Origin: Arthrobacter sp. DWC3
GTDB lineage: Bacteria; Actinomycetota; Actinomycetes; Actinomycetales; Micrococcaceae
Direction: 5' to 3'
DNA length: 64,000 nucleotides
Assembly (NCBI RefSeq): GCF_002929375.1
Contig: NZ_PJIP01000003.1
Span: forward strand, 207,877-271,876
The first letter of the stretch is position 1. Every line of letters starts with the position of its first letter. The translations under genes and the position numbers were made by a program. Below the pieces are notes generated by a model that saw nothing but the letters and a program-made list of their open reading frames with translations, did no database searches and was not told where the DNA came from. Positions 27,342 through 35,518 of the stretch are shown here, in pieces.

Positions 27342-27386
27342 GTTTGATACTGTTTGTTGCGCTTTGTCTACGTTTGTGTCTAATTG
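27342..27386. repeat. Five direct repeats (G/C)TTTG phased exactly every 10 bp
   Basis: GTTTG at 27342, GTTTG at 27352, CTTTG at 27362, GTTTG at 27372 and a weaker AATTG at 27382 start exactly 10 bp apart. The block lies in the divergent promoter between the LysM gene (minus) and the gene at 27438 (plus), in a stretch clearly richer in A+T than its surroundings. The single-turn phasing puts each motif on the same face of the helix, as for a protein binding head-to-tail along DNA. A regulatory role is inferred. Confidence 0.6.
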
Positions 27387-27437
27387 AGTTGTCTGGAGGT
27401 GATTGACGGGAGGGAGGTCGGAGCCTACGTTGGGGAG

Positions 27438-27992
27438 ATGCGCTGGGATGCCCTCTTCGACGACCTGGAGTCGCAGCTCCACTCGGCGCGGGACGCGGAC
27501 CGGGAGAGCGAGATCAGGGAGCGGACCCGGCTGGAGCAGTCGCGCCTGACGCTGGTTCAGCGGCTTCTCGGTCAGGTGGGCCTGCCGATCGGGGTCACCA
27601 CCGCCGGCGGCCGCCCGCTCTCCGGCATCCTGACGCATGTCGGGTCCGAGTGGGTCTCGCTGATGGTGGAAGGGCGATCAGTGCTCGTGCCACTGTCGTC
27701 GCTGCAGTCGCTGAGAGGGTTGGGCCGAGGGGTGGGGCAGGTACCGTCAGGCGTTGCGGCGAAGCTCGGACTGCGGTCCGCCCTGCGTGGTCTGTCCCGG
27801 GACAGGGTCCACGTCTCGCTGTGGCTGGGGGCGGCGTCGCGTCACTCCGGAGTGATCGACCGCGTAGGCGCCGACTTCCTCGAACTGGGACTGGTGGCCA
27901 CCGGCGAGGAGCGGCGCGCAGCCAACGTCCGCGACGCACTCACGGTGCCCTTCAGGGCCATCGACTCGCTGGAGTCGGCCGCGCCGGACTGA
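27438..27992 (+). CDS. Conserved actinobacterial protein of unknown function
   Basis: A 184-residue soluble protein with no domain I recognise. It begins MRWDALFDDLESQLHSARD with a charged helical N-terminus (to ~50). A beta-rich middle follows, QVGLPIGVTTAGGRPLSGIL and HVGSEWVSLMVEGRSVLVPL, whose pattern is repeated later as VHVSLWLGAASRHSGVIDRV and ADFLELGLVATGEERR; this suggests two related barrel-like halves. I chose ATG 27438 (GGGGAG directly upstream) because homologues start MRWDALF; a longer frame begins at 27384. It is divergent from the LysM gene across the phased repeats. Confidence 0.7.
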   Translation: MRWDALFDDLESQLHSARDADRESEIRERTRLEQSRLTLVQRLLGQVGLPIGVTTAGGRPLSGILTHVGSEWVSLMVEGRSVLVPLSSLQSLRGLGRGVGQVPSGVAAKLGLRSALRGLSRDRVHVSLWLGAASRHSGVIDRVGADFLELGLVATGEERRAANVRDALTVPFRAIDSLESAAPD

Positions 27993-28003
27993 GAACCGGT
28001 GTG

Positions 28004-28035
28004 GGGACCGGGCTGTGAACCGGGCTGTGAATCGG
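28004..28035. repeat. Short tandem repeat between two convergent genes
   Basis: Two and a half copies of a 12-bp unit, (A)ACCGGGCTGTGA, are seen right after the stop at 27992 and before the convergent small regulator gene. The unit is imperfect in its last copy (ATCGGGC). No coding or hairpin role is evident. Confidence 0.5.
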
Positions 28036-28096
28036 GCAGGACGGCGGAGTCACCGGACGGCACCGGACGGCTCCGGCGCGTGGCCGGTCCTGCACC

Positions 28097-28324
28097 TCAG
28101 AGGATGGGCGTGCTCTCGGCGTCGTTCCTCAGGGCGGAGGCGGTCTTCTCGTATGCCTTCGCGATGTACTCCTCGAGGATGCGGGTCTCCACGCGCCACT
28201 GGCCGCGACCTCCCACCTGGATGGCAGGCAGCTCCCCGGACCTCACGAGGGCGTAGGTCTGGGACGAACTGATGTTGAGCACCTCGGCCACATCGGCGAG
28301 GGTGAGGAAACGCCGCTCGGCCAC
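28097..28324 (-). CDS. Small MerR/excisionase-like winged-helix DNA-binding protein
   Basis: A 75-residue protein, essentially one HTH_17/excisionase-type winged helix: FLTLADVAEVLNISSSQTYALVRSGELPAIQVGGRGQWRVE, seen here as FLTLADVAEVLNISSSQTY and ALVRSGELPAIQVGG, with a C-terminal helix LEEYIAKAYEKTAS. Family members include phage excisionases and the Streptomyces developmental regulator BldC. No integrase or phage gene is nearby, so a chromosomal regulator is the better reading. The start is GTG 28324 after AGGAAAGGCGGACCC; the frame upstream is a shadow. It lies between the phased repeats and the SAF/CpaE-like pair. Confidence 0.8.
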   Translation of the reverse strand: MAERRFLTLADVAEVLNISSSQTYALVRSGELPAIQVGGRGQWRVETRILEEYIAKAYEKTASALRNDAESTPIL

Positions 28325-28505
28325 GGGTCCGCCTTTCCTGGTACTTCGGATGTGCCTCCAGTGTGCCACCGGCCATGCCGATTGAAGAGCATTTCCACAC
28401 TTTGACCCTATTTGCGGCCGATCGGTTCCTTTCGGCCCCCTCCTGGACCAGAATGACAGGACCGGGCCGGCCGAGCGGCGGGCGTCGGCGTGATGGGGGA
28501 CCACA

Positions 28506-29159
28506 GTGAGCACAGACACACGCGCCACACAGCCGCAGGCAGAGGCCCCGCGGCTCAGGAAGCCGTCATGGAAGGACCCGCGGCTCCTGATCGGGCTGCT
28601 GCTCGTGCTCGCCTCGACGGCAGGCGTCGTCGCGCTCCTCGACAGCCAGAACACCACCGTCGACGTGTACTCCGCGCGCGAGGACATCCCGGTCGGCGCC
28701 GTCCTGAGCTCCGAGGACCTGGTGGCCACGCCGGTCCGCCTGGGCGATTCCGCCGGGGCCTACCTCCCGGTCTCCGAGGGGATTCCCGAGGGCGCGGTCG
28801 CGACGCGGCTCGTTCGGCAGGGCGAGCTCGTCCCGTCGTCCGCACTCGGCCGCGCCGACGACCTGGACCGGAAGCCCGTCGGCCTCTCCGTCGAGGACCC
28901 GCTTCCCACGGGCACCGCCGCGGGTGACCGCGTCGACGTCTGGGTATCGCTCCGCACCGACACCAACACCTACGAGGAACCGCGGCTGCTGCTCGAGGCC
29001 GCGGAGGTGGCCGAGCTGACGGTGGGGGAGTCGGCGCTCGGGGCGAGCGCCTCGACCCTCGTTCAGGTGCTCGTCGACGACCGTGCCATGCCCGAGCTGC
29101 TCGACGCCCTCGCCAACGATGCGCGCATCGCCGTGGTGCTGAACCCCGGTGCTGCGTGA
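28506..29159 (+). CDS. SAF domain (CpaB/RcpC-like) membrane protein
   Basis: A 217-residue protein with one N-terminal membrane segment (about 27-45) and an extracytoplasmic SAF domain (about 50-120): VYSAREDIPVGAVLSSEDL, then GIPEGAVATRLVRQGELV. A RcpC/CpaB-like C-terminal part has GDRVDVWVSL. CpaB-type proteins assemble Flp/Tad pili. Here the only neighbour of that kind is the CpaE-like gene, with no CpaF, TadBC or pilin in the window. GTG 28506 overlaps nothing upstream; the end overlaps the next gene by 4 nt (GTGA). Confidence 0.8.
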   Translation: MSTDTRATQPQAEAPRLRKPSWKDPRLLIGLLLVLASTAGVVALLDSQNTTVDVYSAREDIPVGAVLSSEDLVATPVRLGDSAGAYLPVSEGIPEGAVATRLVRQGELVPSSALGRADDLDRKPVGLSVEDPLPTGTAAGDRVDVWVSLRTDTNTYEEPRLLLEAAEVAELTVGESALGASASTLVQVLVDDRAMPELLDALANDARIAVVLNPGAA

Positions 29160-30466
29160 GCATCCCGGTCATCACGCTCGGGGCGGCGGCAAGTGCCTAC
29201 GTCCCGGGCCTCGAACAGCTCCGCGGACCTGTGACGGTGGTGCGCCGCTGCGAGGAGCTTCCGGACCTCGTCGCCGCCTGCCAGTCCGGTCTCGCCCGGG
29301 CGGCGATCGTCGCGCCCGGAGCCACGGAGCTCACCGCCTCGCTCGTCGACCGGCTGCGGTTCGCCGGTGTCGCCATCGTCGCGCTGACCGACGGCCCGGT
29401 CCCGGACGCCGTGGAGGGAGTCGAGTACGTGGGTTCCACGGTCGGGGCGGCGGCACTCGCCGAGGCCGTCTCGCGCGCCGTCGAGAGGTTCGGTGAGGGC
29501 TCCTCCCGGCCGCAGGGCTCCCTCGCCTATGCCGATCCGCGGTACCGGCCGGAAGTGGCGGCGCCGTCGCCGCCGCAGGCCGACGAAGGGCCGGCAGACG
29601 GGCGGATCACAGCGGTCTGGGGCCCTACGGGCAGCCCCGGCCGGACCACCGTGGCGATCAACATGGCAGCGGAACTGGCGGCGGCAGGCACCACCGTCCT
29701 GCTCGTCGACGCCGATACCTACGGCGCGAGCATCGGTGCCTCGCTCGGGCTGCTGGACGAATCGGCGGGTCTCGCGCAGGCCTGCCGGATCGCCGACCAG
29801 GGCGGCTTCACGGGATCGGCGCTCGGTCGGATCGCCGTGAGTGTCGCCATCAAAGGAGCGCGGCTCCGGGTCCTGACCGGCATCACCCGGCCGGACCGCT
29901 GGCCGGAACTGCGTCCTGCGGCGCTGGGGCAGGTGCTCGATGCCGCCCGCTCCCTCGCGGAGGTCACGGTCGTGGACTGCGGGTTCTGCCTGGAGGCGGA
30001 CGAGGAGCTCAGCTTCGACACCGTGGCACCCCGCCGGAACGGCGCGGCGCTGCGGTGCCTCGAGGTCGCCGACTCGGTCATCGCCGTCGGGGGCGCGGAC
30101 ACGATCGGCGTCCCGCGCCTGGTGAAGGCTCTCGCCGAGCTCGCGGACGCCGTGCCCACCGCCGCACCGCGCGTGGTGTTCAACAAGGTGCGGGCGGCGG
30201 CAGTGGGACGTGCGCCGGAGGCGCAGCTGCGGGAGGCATGGGAGCGGTTCGGCCCCGCGGCAGGGATCGACGCCTTCCTGCCGGTGGACCACGCCGCCGC
30301 CGACCAGGCCCTGCTCGCGGGGACGGCGCTGTTGGAGACCGCGCCCGCCTCCGCACTGAGGATCGCCATCGCGGAACTAGCCGACGTGCCGGTGACCGGG
30401 AGGCCGCCCGGACGGCGCCTGCGCGACGTGAGATTTCCCGGTAACCCGGCTAGGCTTCCACGGTAA
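29156..30466 (+). CDS. CpaE/MinD-like P-loop ATPase
   Basis: A 436-residue protein. The N-terminal ~110 residues form a receiver-like domain without a clear phosphoacceptor. The C-terminal part is a ParA/MinD-type ATPase with P-loop GPTGSPGRTTVAIN (near 155-168) and the segment LLVDADTYGASIG. The usual KGGxGKT is changed: the signature first lysine is absent and the P-loop lysine is arginine. A weak SADEELS-like region precedes DSVIAVGGADTIGVPRL. CpaE proteins position Tad pilus machinery; here it is translationally coupled to the SAF gene (GTGA overlap). Nucleotide hydrolysis is doubtful given the P-loop. Confidence 0.8.
   Translation: MSIPVITLGAAASAYVPGLEQLRGPVTVVRRCEELPDLVAACQSGLARAAIVAPGATELTASLVDRLRFAGVAIVALTDGPVPDAVEGVEYVGSTVGAAALAEAVSRAVERFGEGSSRPQGSLAYADPRYRPEVAAPSPPQADEGPADGRITAVWGPTGSPGRTTVAINMAAELAAAGTTVLLVDADTYGASIGASLGLLDESAGLAQACRIADQGGFTGSALGRIAVSVAIKGARLRVLTGITRPDRWPELRPAALGQVLDAARSLAEVTVVDCGFCLEADEELSFDTVAPRRNGAALRCLEVADSVIAVGGADTIGVPRLVKALAELADAVPTAAPRVVFNKVRAAAVGRAPEAQLREAWERFGPAAGIDAFLPVDHAAADQALLAGTALLETAPASALRIAIAELADVPVTGRPPGRRLRDVRFPGNPARLPR
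30429..30456 (+). promoter_or_regulatory. Candidate promoter for NAD-glutamate dehydrogenase gene
   Basis: GTGAGA (30429-30434, 4 of 6 to TTGACA) and TAGGCT (30451-30456, TANNNT -10) are separated by 16 bp at the very end of the CpaE-like gene. A transcript would start near 30463 and give a ~50-nt leader to the ATG at 30514, which has GGAGG upstream. Confidence 0.35.
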
Positions 30467-30513
30467 GAGGTCGCAATGAAGCGGCCTTTCATTTCGTTAC
30501 GGAGGCCCTCCCC

Positions 30514-33500
30514 ATGTCGTCTGGATCCAGGACAACGGATCAGTCAAGCTCGGACACGTCACGGGAGGATTTCGTAGAGCACTACTTCGAGCATCTCGCG
30601 CGCGAGGACGCCGTCGGGTACCAGCCCACCGACCTCCGCCAGCGGGCCTTCGCGCACCGGGACCTCGCCGAAGCCCGCGAACCGGGTACCGCCGCCATCG
30701 GGGTCATGGACCAGGGGACCTCGAGCATCGTCATGATCGTCACCGACGACATGCCGTTCCTCGTCGATTCCGTCACGGCGGAGCTCGTCCGGCAGGACGC
30801 CGCGATCCAGCTCGTGGTCCACCCGACCTTCCTCGCGGTCCGCGAGGACGAGTCCTACGCCCTCACGGCACTGAAGCGTGTGCCGTCCACAGCCGGCGCG
30901 TCGAGCGGGGACACGGCCGCGCTGCCCGACATCGGCGAGTTCGCCGGCCTGAGCGGCCGTACCACGCACATCGAGTCCTGGATCTCGGTCGAAGTCACCC
31001 GGCTCCCCGACGCGGCGGTGAAGGCATCGGTCATCGACGGCCTCCACCGGGTGCTGGGCGACGTCCGCTCCGCAGTCGAGGACTGGCCCGCCATGCGCCG
31101 GACGGTCCGCTCCATCGAGGCGTCGCTCGATGCGATCGCGGGAGCGGAGCAGATCCCCGACCTGCGGCAGGCGCAGGAGCTGCTGCGATGGCTCGACGGC
31201 GGCAACTTCACCTTCCTCGGTTACAAGGAGTACGAGCTCGTGACCGACGAGGAGGGCGCCGACGCCCTTCGGGTCCGCGACGGCAGCGGACTCGGCCTGC
31301 TGCGGCACGGCAGCGGCGGGCACGTGCAGCAGCTCACGGCGGCGGGGCGCGCGAAGGCGCGAGAGCGCCGCGCCCTCGTGATCACGAAGGCCAACTCGCG
31401 GTCGACGGTGCACCGCGCCGCCTACCTCGACTACATCGGCATCAAGAGCTTCGACGCCCAGGGCAACGTGAACGGCGAGCGGCGCTTCATCGGGCTGTTC
31501 GCGACCAGCGCGTACACGGGGTCGGTCCGCAACGTGCCTCTGGTCCGCGACAAGGTCTCCGAGGTGCTGCGCCGGTGCGGTTTCCCGTCGGACTCCCACT
31601 CCGGCAAGGACCTTCTCTCCATCCTGGAGACCTACCCGCGTGACGAGCTGTTCCAGATCGAGGTCCCGGACCTCGTGACCACGGCCCTCGGCATCCTGCG
31701 GTTGCAGGAGCGCCGCCGCACCCGGCTGTTCCTCCGCCCGGACGTCTACGGCCGCTTCATGTCGGCCCTCGTCTACCTGCCGCGCGACCGCTATACGACC
31801 AGCGTGCGCCTGCGCATCGAGGAGGAGCTCCGAAACGCGCTCGACGCCGACTCGATCGACTTCGAGGCGCGGATGAGCGAGTCCGCGCTCGCCCGCCTGT
31901 TCTTCCGCATCCGGCTGCAGCGCGGCGCGGAGATTCCCGCCGTCGACGCCGCGGACCTCGAGGACCGCCTCGTCCGCGCGGCCCGCTCCTGGCCGGAAGG
32001 CATCGTGGAGGTGGCGCAGCAGCGGTTCGAGCAGGAGACCGCCCAGCGCCTCGCCGCCCTGTGGGCGGACTCTTTCCCGGCCGGCTACCGTGTGGACTAC
32101 GAGGTCGAGGACGCGCTGGAGGACATCTCGCGGCTCGAGCAGCTCACGGAGGCGGGGTCCGGGGCACCGCAGCTGCACGTGTACGTGCCTCGGGCCCCCG
32201 ACTCCGGTGATCCCGCGGACGCACGCCTGAAGCTCTACCTGACCGAGGCCAAGAGCCTGACCCAGATCCTCCCGTACTTCCACAACCTGGGCCTCGAGGT
32301 GCTCGACGAGCGGCCGTTCGAGATCACGCGGTCGGACGGCCGCGCCTTCTTCCTCTACGACCTCGGCCTCAAGTACCCCGCCGGCATCTCGCCGCTCGGC
32401 ACGGCCGCGCTGCTGCAGGACGCCTTCAGTGCCGCCGTCACGGGCGACAGCGAGTCCGATGCCTTCGACCGGCTCGTCCTGAGCGAGGAGCTGGGCTGGC
32501 GCCAGGTGCTGATCCTCCGCGCCTACGCCAAGTACATGCGACAGATGGGCAACACGAACTCCTACGGGTTCGTGGCCGACACCCTGCAGCGCAACGGCGT
32601 GGTCAGCCGCGCGCTCGTGGCCCTGTTCGGTGCGCGCTTCGATCCCGACCTCGACGGCGACCGTGCGGTCGCCACGGAGGCGGCGCGGCGGGCGCTGGAC
32701 GAGGGACTCGAGGGCGTCCCCACCCTCGACGCCGACCGCGTCCTGCGCACCTTCGCGAACCTGATCGAGGCGAGCCTGCGGACCAACTACTTCCAGGACA
32801 AGCGGCACGTCAGCATCAAGTTCGACACCTCCCGGATCGACGGGGCTCCGTTCCCGCGGCCGAAGTTCGAGATCTGGGTCTACTCGCCGCAGGTGGAGGG
32901 CGTGCACCTCCGATTCGGGAAGGTGGCCCGCGGCGGACTGCGCTGGTCCGACCGGCGCGAGGACTTCCGCACCGAGGTGCTCGGGCTCGTGAAGGCGCAG
33001 ACCGTGAAGAACGCCGTGATCGTGCCGACGGGCGCGAAGGGCGGCTTCTTCGCGAAGCAGCTCCCGGACCCGGCGGCCGACCGGCAGGCATGGGTCGCCG
33101 AGGGCCAGGCGAGCTACCGCACGTTCATCCGCGGACTGCTGGACATCACGGACAACGTCATCACCGAGGCGACCACCGACGGGACCACCGAGTCGGTGCT
33201 CCCGCCCGCCCGGGTGGTCCGACACGACGACGACGACACCTACCTGGTGGTCGCGGCCGACAAGGGGACGGCGTCGTTCTCCGACATCGCCAACGAGCTC
33301 TCCGCGGAGTACGACTTCTGGCTCGGCGACGCCTTCGCCTCCGGCGGGTCCGTCGGCTACGACCACAAGGCCATGGGCATCACGGCGCGGGGCGCCTGGG
33401 AATCCGTGAAGCGGCACTTCAGCGAGTTCGACGTCGACACGCAGACCGACGACTTCACCGTGGTCGGCGTGGGCGACATGAGCGGCGACGTCTTCGGCAA

Positions 33501-35361
33501 CGGCATGCTCCTTTCCGAGCACATCCGCCTGCTGGCGGCCTTCGACCACCGCCACATCTTCCTCGACCCGAACCCCGACGCCGCCGTGTCCTTCGCCGAG
33601 CGCCGGCGGCTGTTCGACCTCCCGAGGTCGAGCTGGGAGGACTACGACAGCGCCCTCATCAGCCGGGGCGGCGGCGTTTTCCCGCGGCAGGCGAAATCCA
33701 TCCCGATCTCCCCCGAGGTGCGTGACGCGCTGGGCCTCGACGCGCAGGTGACCAAGCTCAGCCCGCCGGAGGTCCTGAAGGCGATCCTCCGTGCTCCCGC
33801 CGACCTGCTCTACAACGGCGGCATCGGGACGTACGTCAAGGCCACGGACGAGACGAACGGCGACGTCGGCGACCGCGCGAACGACGCCATCCGCGTCAAC
33901 GGCAGTGAGCTGCGCGCCCGGGTCATCGGCGAGGGCGGCAACCTCGGCATGACGCAGCGGGGCCGGATCGAGGCCGCGCTTGCCGGCGTCATCCTGAACA
34001 CCGACGCCATCGACAACAGCGCCGGCGTGGACTGCTCGGACCACGAGGTCAACATCAAGATCTTCGTCGACCGGATGGTGCGCGCAGGGCGCCTGCAGCC
34101 CGAGGAGCGGACGGAGTTCCTGCAGTCGATGACCGACGAGGTCGGCCGGCTCGTGCTGCAGGACAACATCGACCAGAACGTGCTCCTGCTCAACGACCGC
34201 CAGCGGGTCATCGAGTGGAGCCCCAGCTACGAGCGGATGATGGACTGGCTCGAGAAGAAGGCCGACCTCGACCGGTCCCTCGAGGCGCTGCCCACCACGG
34301 CGGAGCTGCGCCGGAGGATCGACGCGGGGCAGGGGCTCACCTCGCCCGAGCTGTCCGTCCTGGCCGCGTACGCGAAGATCGAGCTCACGAAGGTGCTCTC
34401 CGCCAGCGGTCTCGCCGACGATCCCTACTTCAGGGGCACGCTCCGCCGGTACTTCCCGCAACGGCTGGTGGAGCGCTTCGACGACCTGCTCGACACGCAC
34501 CCGCTGCGCCGGGAGATCATCTCGACCGTCATCGCCAACGACATCATCAACCTCGGCGGCATCACGTTCGCCTTCCGGGTGATGGAGGAGACGTCGGTGA
34601 CCGAACCCGTGGTGGCGCGCGCCTTCGTGGCCCTGCGTGAGATCTACTCGCTGGACGAGACCGTCGACGCGCTCGCGGCACTGCCCGCGGATTTCCCCAC
34701 GGATCGCTGGACCACCGTGCACCTCGACCTGCGCCGGCTCCTCGACCGGGCCGTTCGCTGGTTCGTCAACCACGTGGAGCAGGGCACAGCGGTGGGCGAG
34801 GACATCGACGCGTTCAAGCCGCTCGTGGCACCGTTCCGCTCGCACCTCGCCGAATACCTGCGGGGATGCGACCTCGAACGGGCTCGGGAGGCGACGGCGA
34901 CGGCGGCCGAGTGGGACCTGCCCGAGGAACTCGGGCGGCACTGGGCGGAGCAGTTCGAGTCCTTCGCGCTGCTGGACATCGCCTACAGCGCCCGCCGTGT
35001 CGACGAGCCGGTCGAGAACATCGCGAAGGTGTACTACGCCGTGTACGACAGGTTCGAGGTCGACAACCTGCTCGAGCGCATCACCAAGCTGCCGCGGACG
35101 GACCGGTGGCAGGCCCTGGCCCGGGCGGCTTTGCGCGACGACCTCTACTCGACGATCGCGGACATCACCGTGGCGGTCATGCGTGCCACCGGGGACCTGC
35201 AAACCCGCGACGCGGGGGAGCGGCTGCTGGCCTGGCAGGAGCTCAACGCCGATCAGCTGCTGCGTGCCAGCAACATGTTCGCGGAGGTCAACCTGCTCGA
35301 GAAGGACGACATCTCCTCCCTCTCGGTGGCGCTGCGCCTCCTGCGGTCGATCGTCCGGTAG
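30514..35361 (+). CDS. Large NAD-dependent glutamate dehydrogenase
   Basis: A 1615-residue enzyme of the ~180 kDa class (also called GDH2 in mycobacteria), oxidising glutamate to 2-oxoglutarate and ammonia with NAD+. Long N-terminal regulatory regions with ACT-like segments are followed by the catalytic domain: RFGKVARGGLRWSDRREDFR near residue 800-820, the substrate-binding lysine segment PTGAKGGFFAKQ near 838, GVGDMSGDVFGNGMLLSEHI, then GEGGNLGMTQRGRIE. The C-terminal ~400 residues are helical. Length is normal for the class. It is monocistronic by appearance: a promoter upstream and a hairpin after it. No glutamate synthase genes lie nearby. In mycobacteria this class is controlled by GarA; that gene is not in the window. 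Confidence 0.95.
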   Translation: MSSGSRTTDQSSSDTSREDFVEHYFEHLAREDAVGYQPTDLRQRAFAHRDLAEAREPGTAAIGVMDQGTSSIVMIVTDDMPFLVDSVTAELVRQDAAIQLVVHPTFLAVREDESYALTALKRVPSTAGASSGDTAALPDIGEFAGLSGRTTHIESWISVEVTRLPDAAVKASVIDGLHRVLGDVRSAVEDWPAMRRTVRSIEASLDAIAGAEQIPDLRQAQELLRWLDGGNFTFLGYKEYELVTDEEGADALRVRDGSGLGLLRHGSGGHVQQLTAAGRAKARERRALVITKANSRSTVHRAAYLDYIGIKSFDAQGNVNGERRFIGLFATSAYTGSVRNVPLVRDKVSEVLRRCGFPSDSHSGKDLLSILETYPRDELFQIEVPDLVTTALGILRLQERRRTRLFLRPDVYGRFMSALVYLPRDRYTTSVRLRIEEELRNALDADSIDFEARMSESALARLFFRIRLQRGAEIPAVDAADLEDRLVRAARSWPEGIVEVAQQRFEQETAQRLAALWADSFPAGYRVDYEVEDALEDISRLEQLTEAGSGAPQLHVYVPRAPDSGDPADARLKLYLTEAKSLTQILPYFHNLGLEVLDERPFEITRSDGRAFFLYDLGLKYPAGISPLGTAALLQDAFSAAVTGDSESDAFDRLVLSEELGWRQVLILRAYAKYMRQMGNTNSYGFVADTLQRNGVVSRALVALFGARFDPDLDGDRAVATEAARRALDEGLEGVPTLDADRVLRTFANLIEASLRTNYFQDKRHVSIKFDTSRIDGAPFPRPKFEIWVYSPQVEGVHLRFGKVARGGLRWSDRREDFRTEVLGLVKAQTVKNAVIVPTGAKGGFFAKQLPDPAADRQAWVAEGQASYRTFIRGLLDITDNVITEATTDGTTESVLPPARVVRHDDDDTYLVVAADKGTASFSDIANELSAEYDFWLGDAFASGGSVGYDHKAMGITARGAWESVKRHFSEFDVDTQTDDFTVVGVGDMSGDVFGNGMLLSEHIRLLAAFDHRHIFLDPNPDAAVSFAERRRLFDLPRSSWEDYDSALISRGGGVFPRQAKSIPISPEVRDALGLDAQVTKLSPPEVLKAILRAPADLLYNGGIGTYVKATDETNGDVGDRANDAIRVNGSELRARVIGEGGNLGMTQRGRIEAALAGVILNTDAIDNSAGVDCSDHEVNIKIFVDRMVRAGRLQPEERTEFLQSMTDEVGRLVLQDNIDQNVLLLNDRQRVIEWSPSYERMMDWLEKKADLDRSLEALPTTAELRRRIDAGQGLTSPELSVLAAYAKIELTKVLSASGLADDPYFRGTLRRYFPQRLVERFDDLLDTHPLRREIISTVIANDIINLGGITFAFRVMEETSVTEPVVARAFVALREIYSLDETVDALAALPADFPTDRWTTVHLDLRRLLDRAVRWFVNHVEQGTAVGEDIDAFKPLVAPFRSHLAEYLRGCDLERAREATATAAEWDLPEELGRHWAEQFESFALLDIAYSARRVDEPVENIAKVYYAVYDRFEVDNLLERITKLPRTDRWQALARAALRDDLYSTIADITVAVMRATGDLQTRDAGERLLAWQELNADQLLRASNMFAEVNLLEKDDISSLSVALRLLRSIVR

Positions 35362-35425
35362 GGCGCGGCCGGTCCGGCAGGGCGCGGCCCGTCCTGTCGG
35401 CGCAGGCGGCCGCGAGTGACAGACT

Positions 35426-35454
35426 GGACCTGCGGCACCCCGATCCGCAGGTCC
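35426..35454 (+). terminator. Terminator hairpin between gdh and pdtaS
   Basis: A perfect 10-bp stem (GGACCTGCGG / CCGCAGGTCC) with a 9-nt loop, 64 nt after the dehydrogenase stop and 64 nt before the pdtaS start. It separates the two plus-strand units. Confidence 0.6.
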
Positions 35455-35518
35455 GGCCGGTCCCCGCGCCGGGCGCGGATCATGCCGCCGTGTTCCGCCC
35501 GAGCAACAGAGAGATCCC

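Noticed and set aside
28097-28324. Excisionase of an integrated element
   Set aside because: The protein belongs to the excisionase/BldC class, but no integrase, attachment repeat or phage gene lies near, and its neighbours are conserved chromosomal genes.
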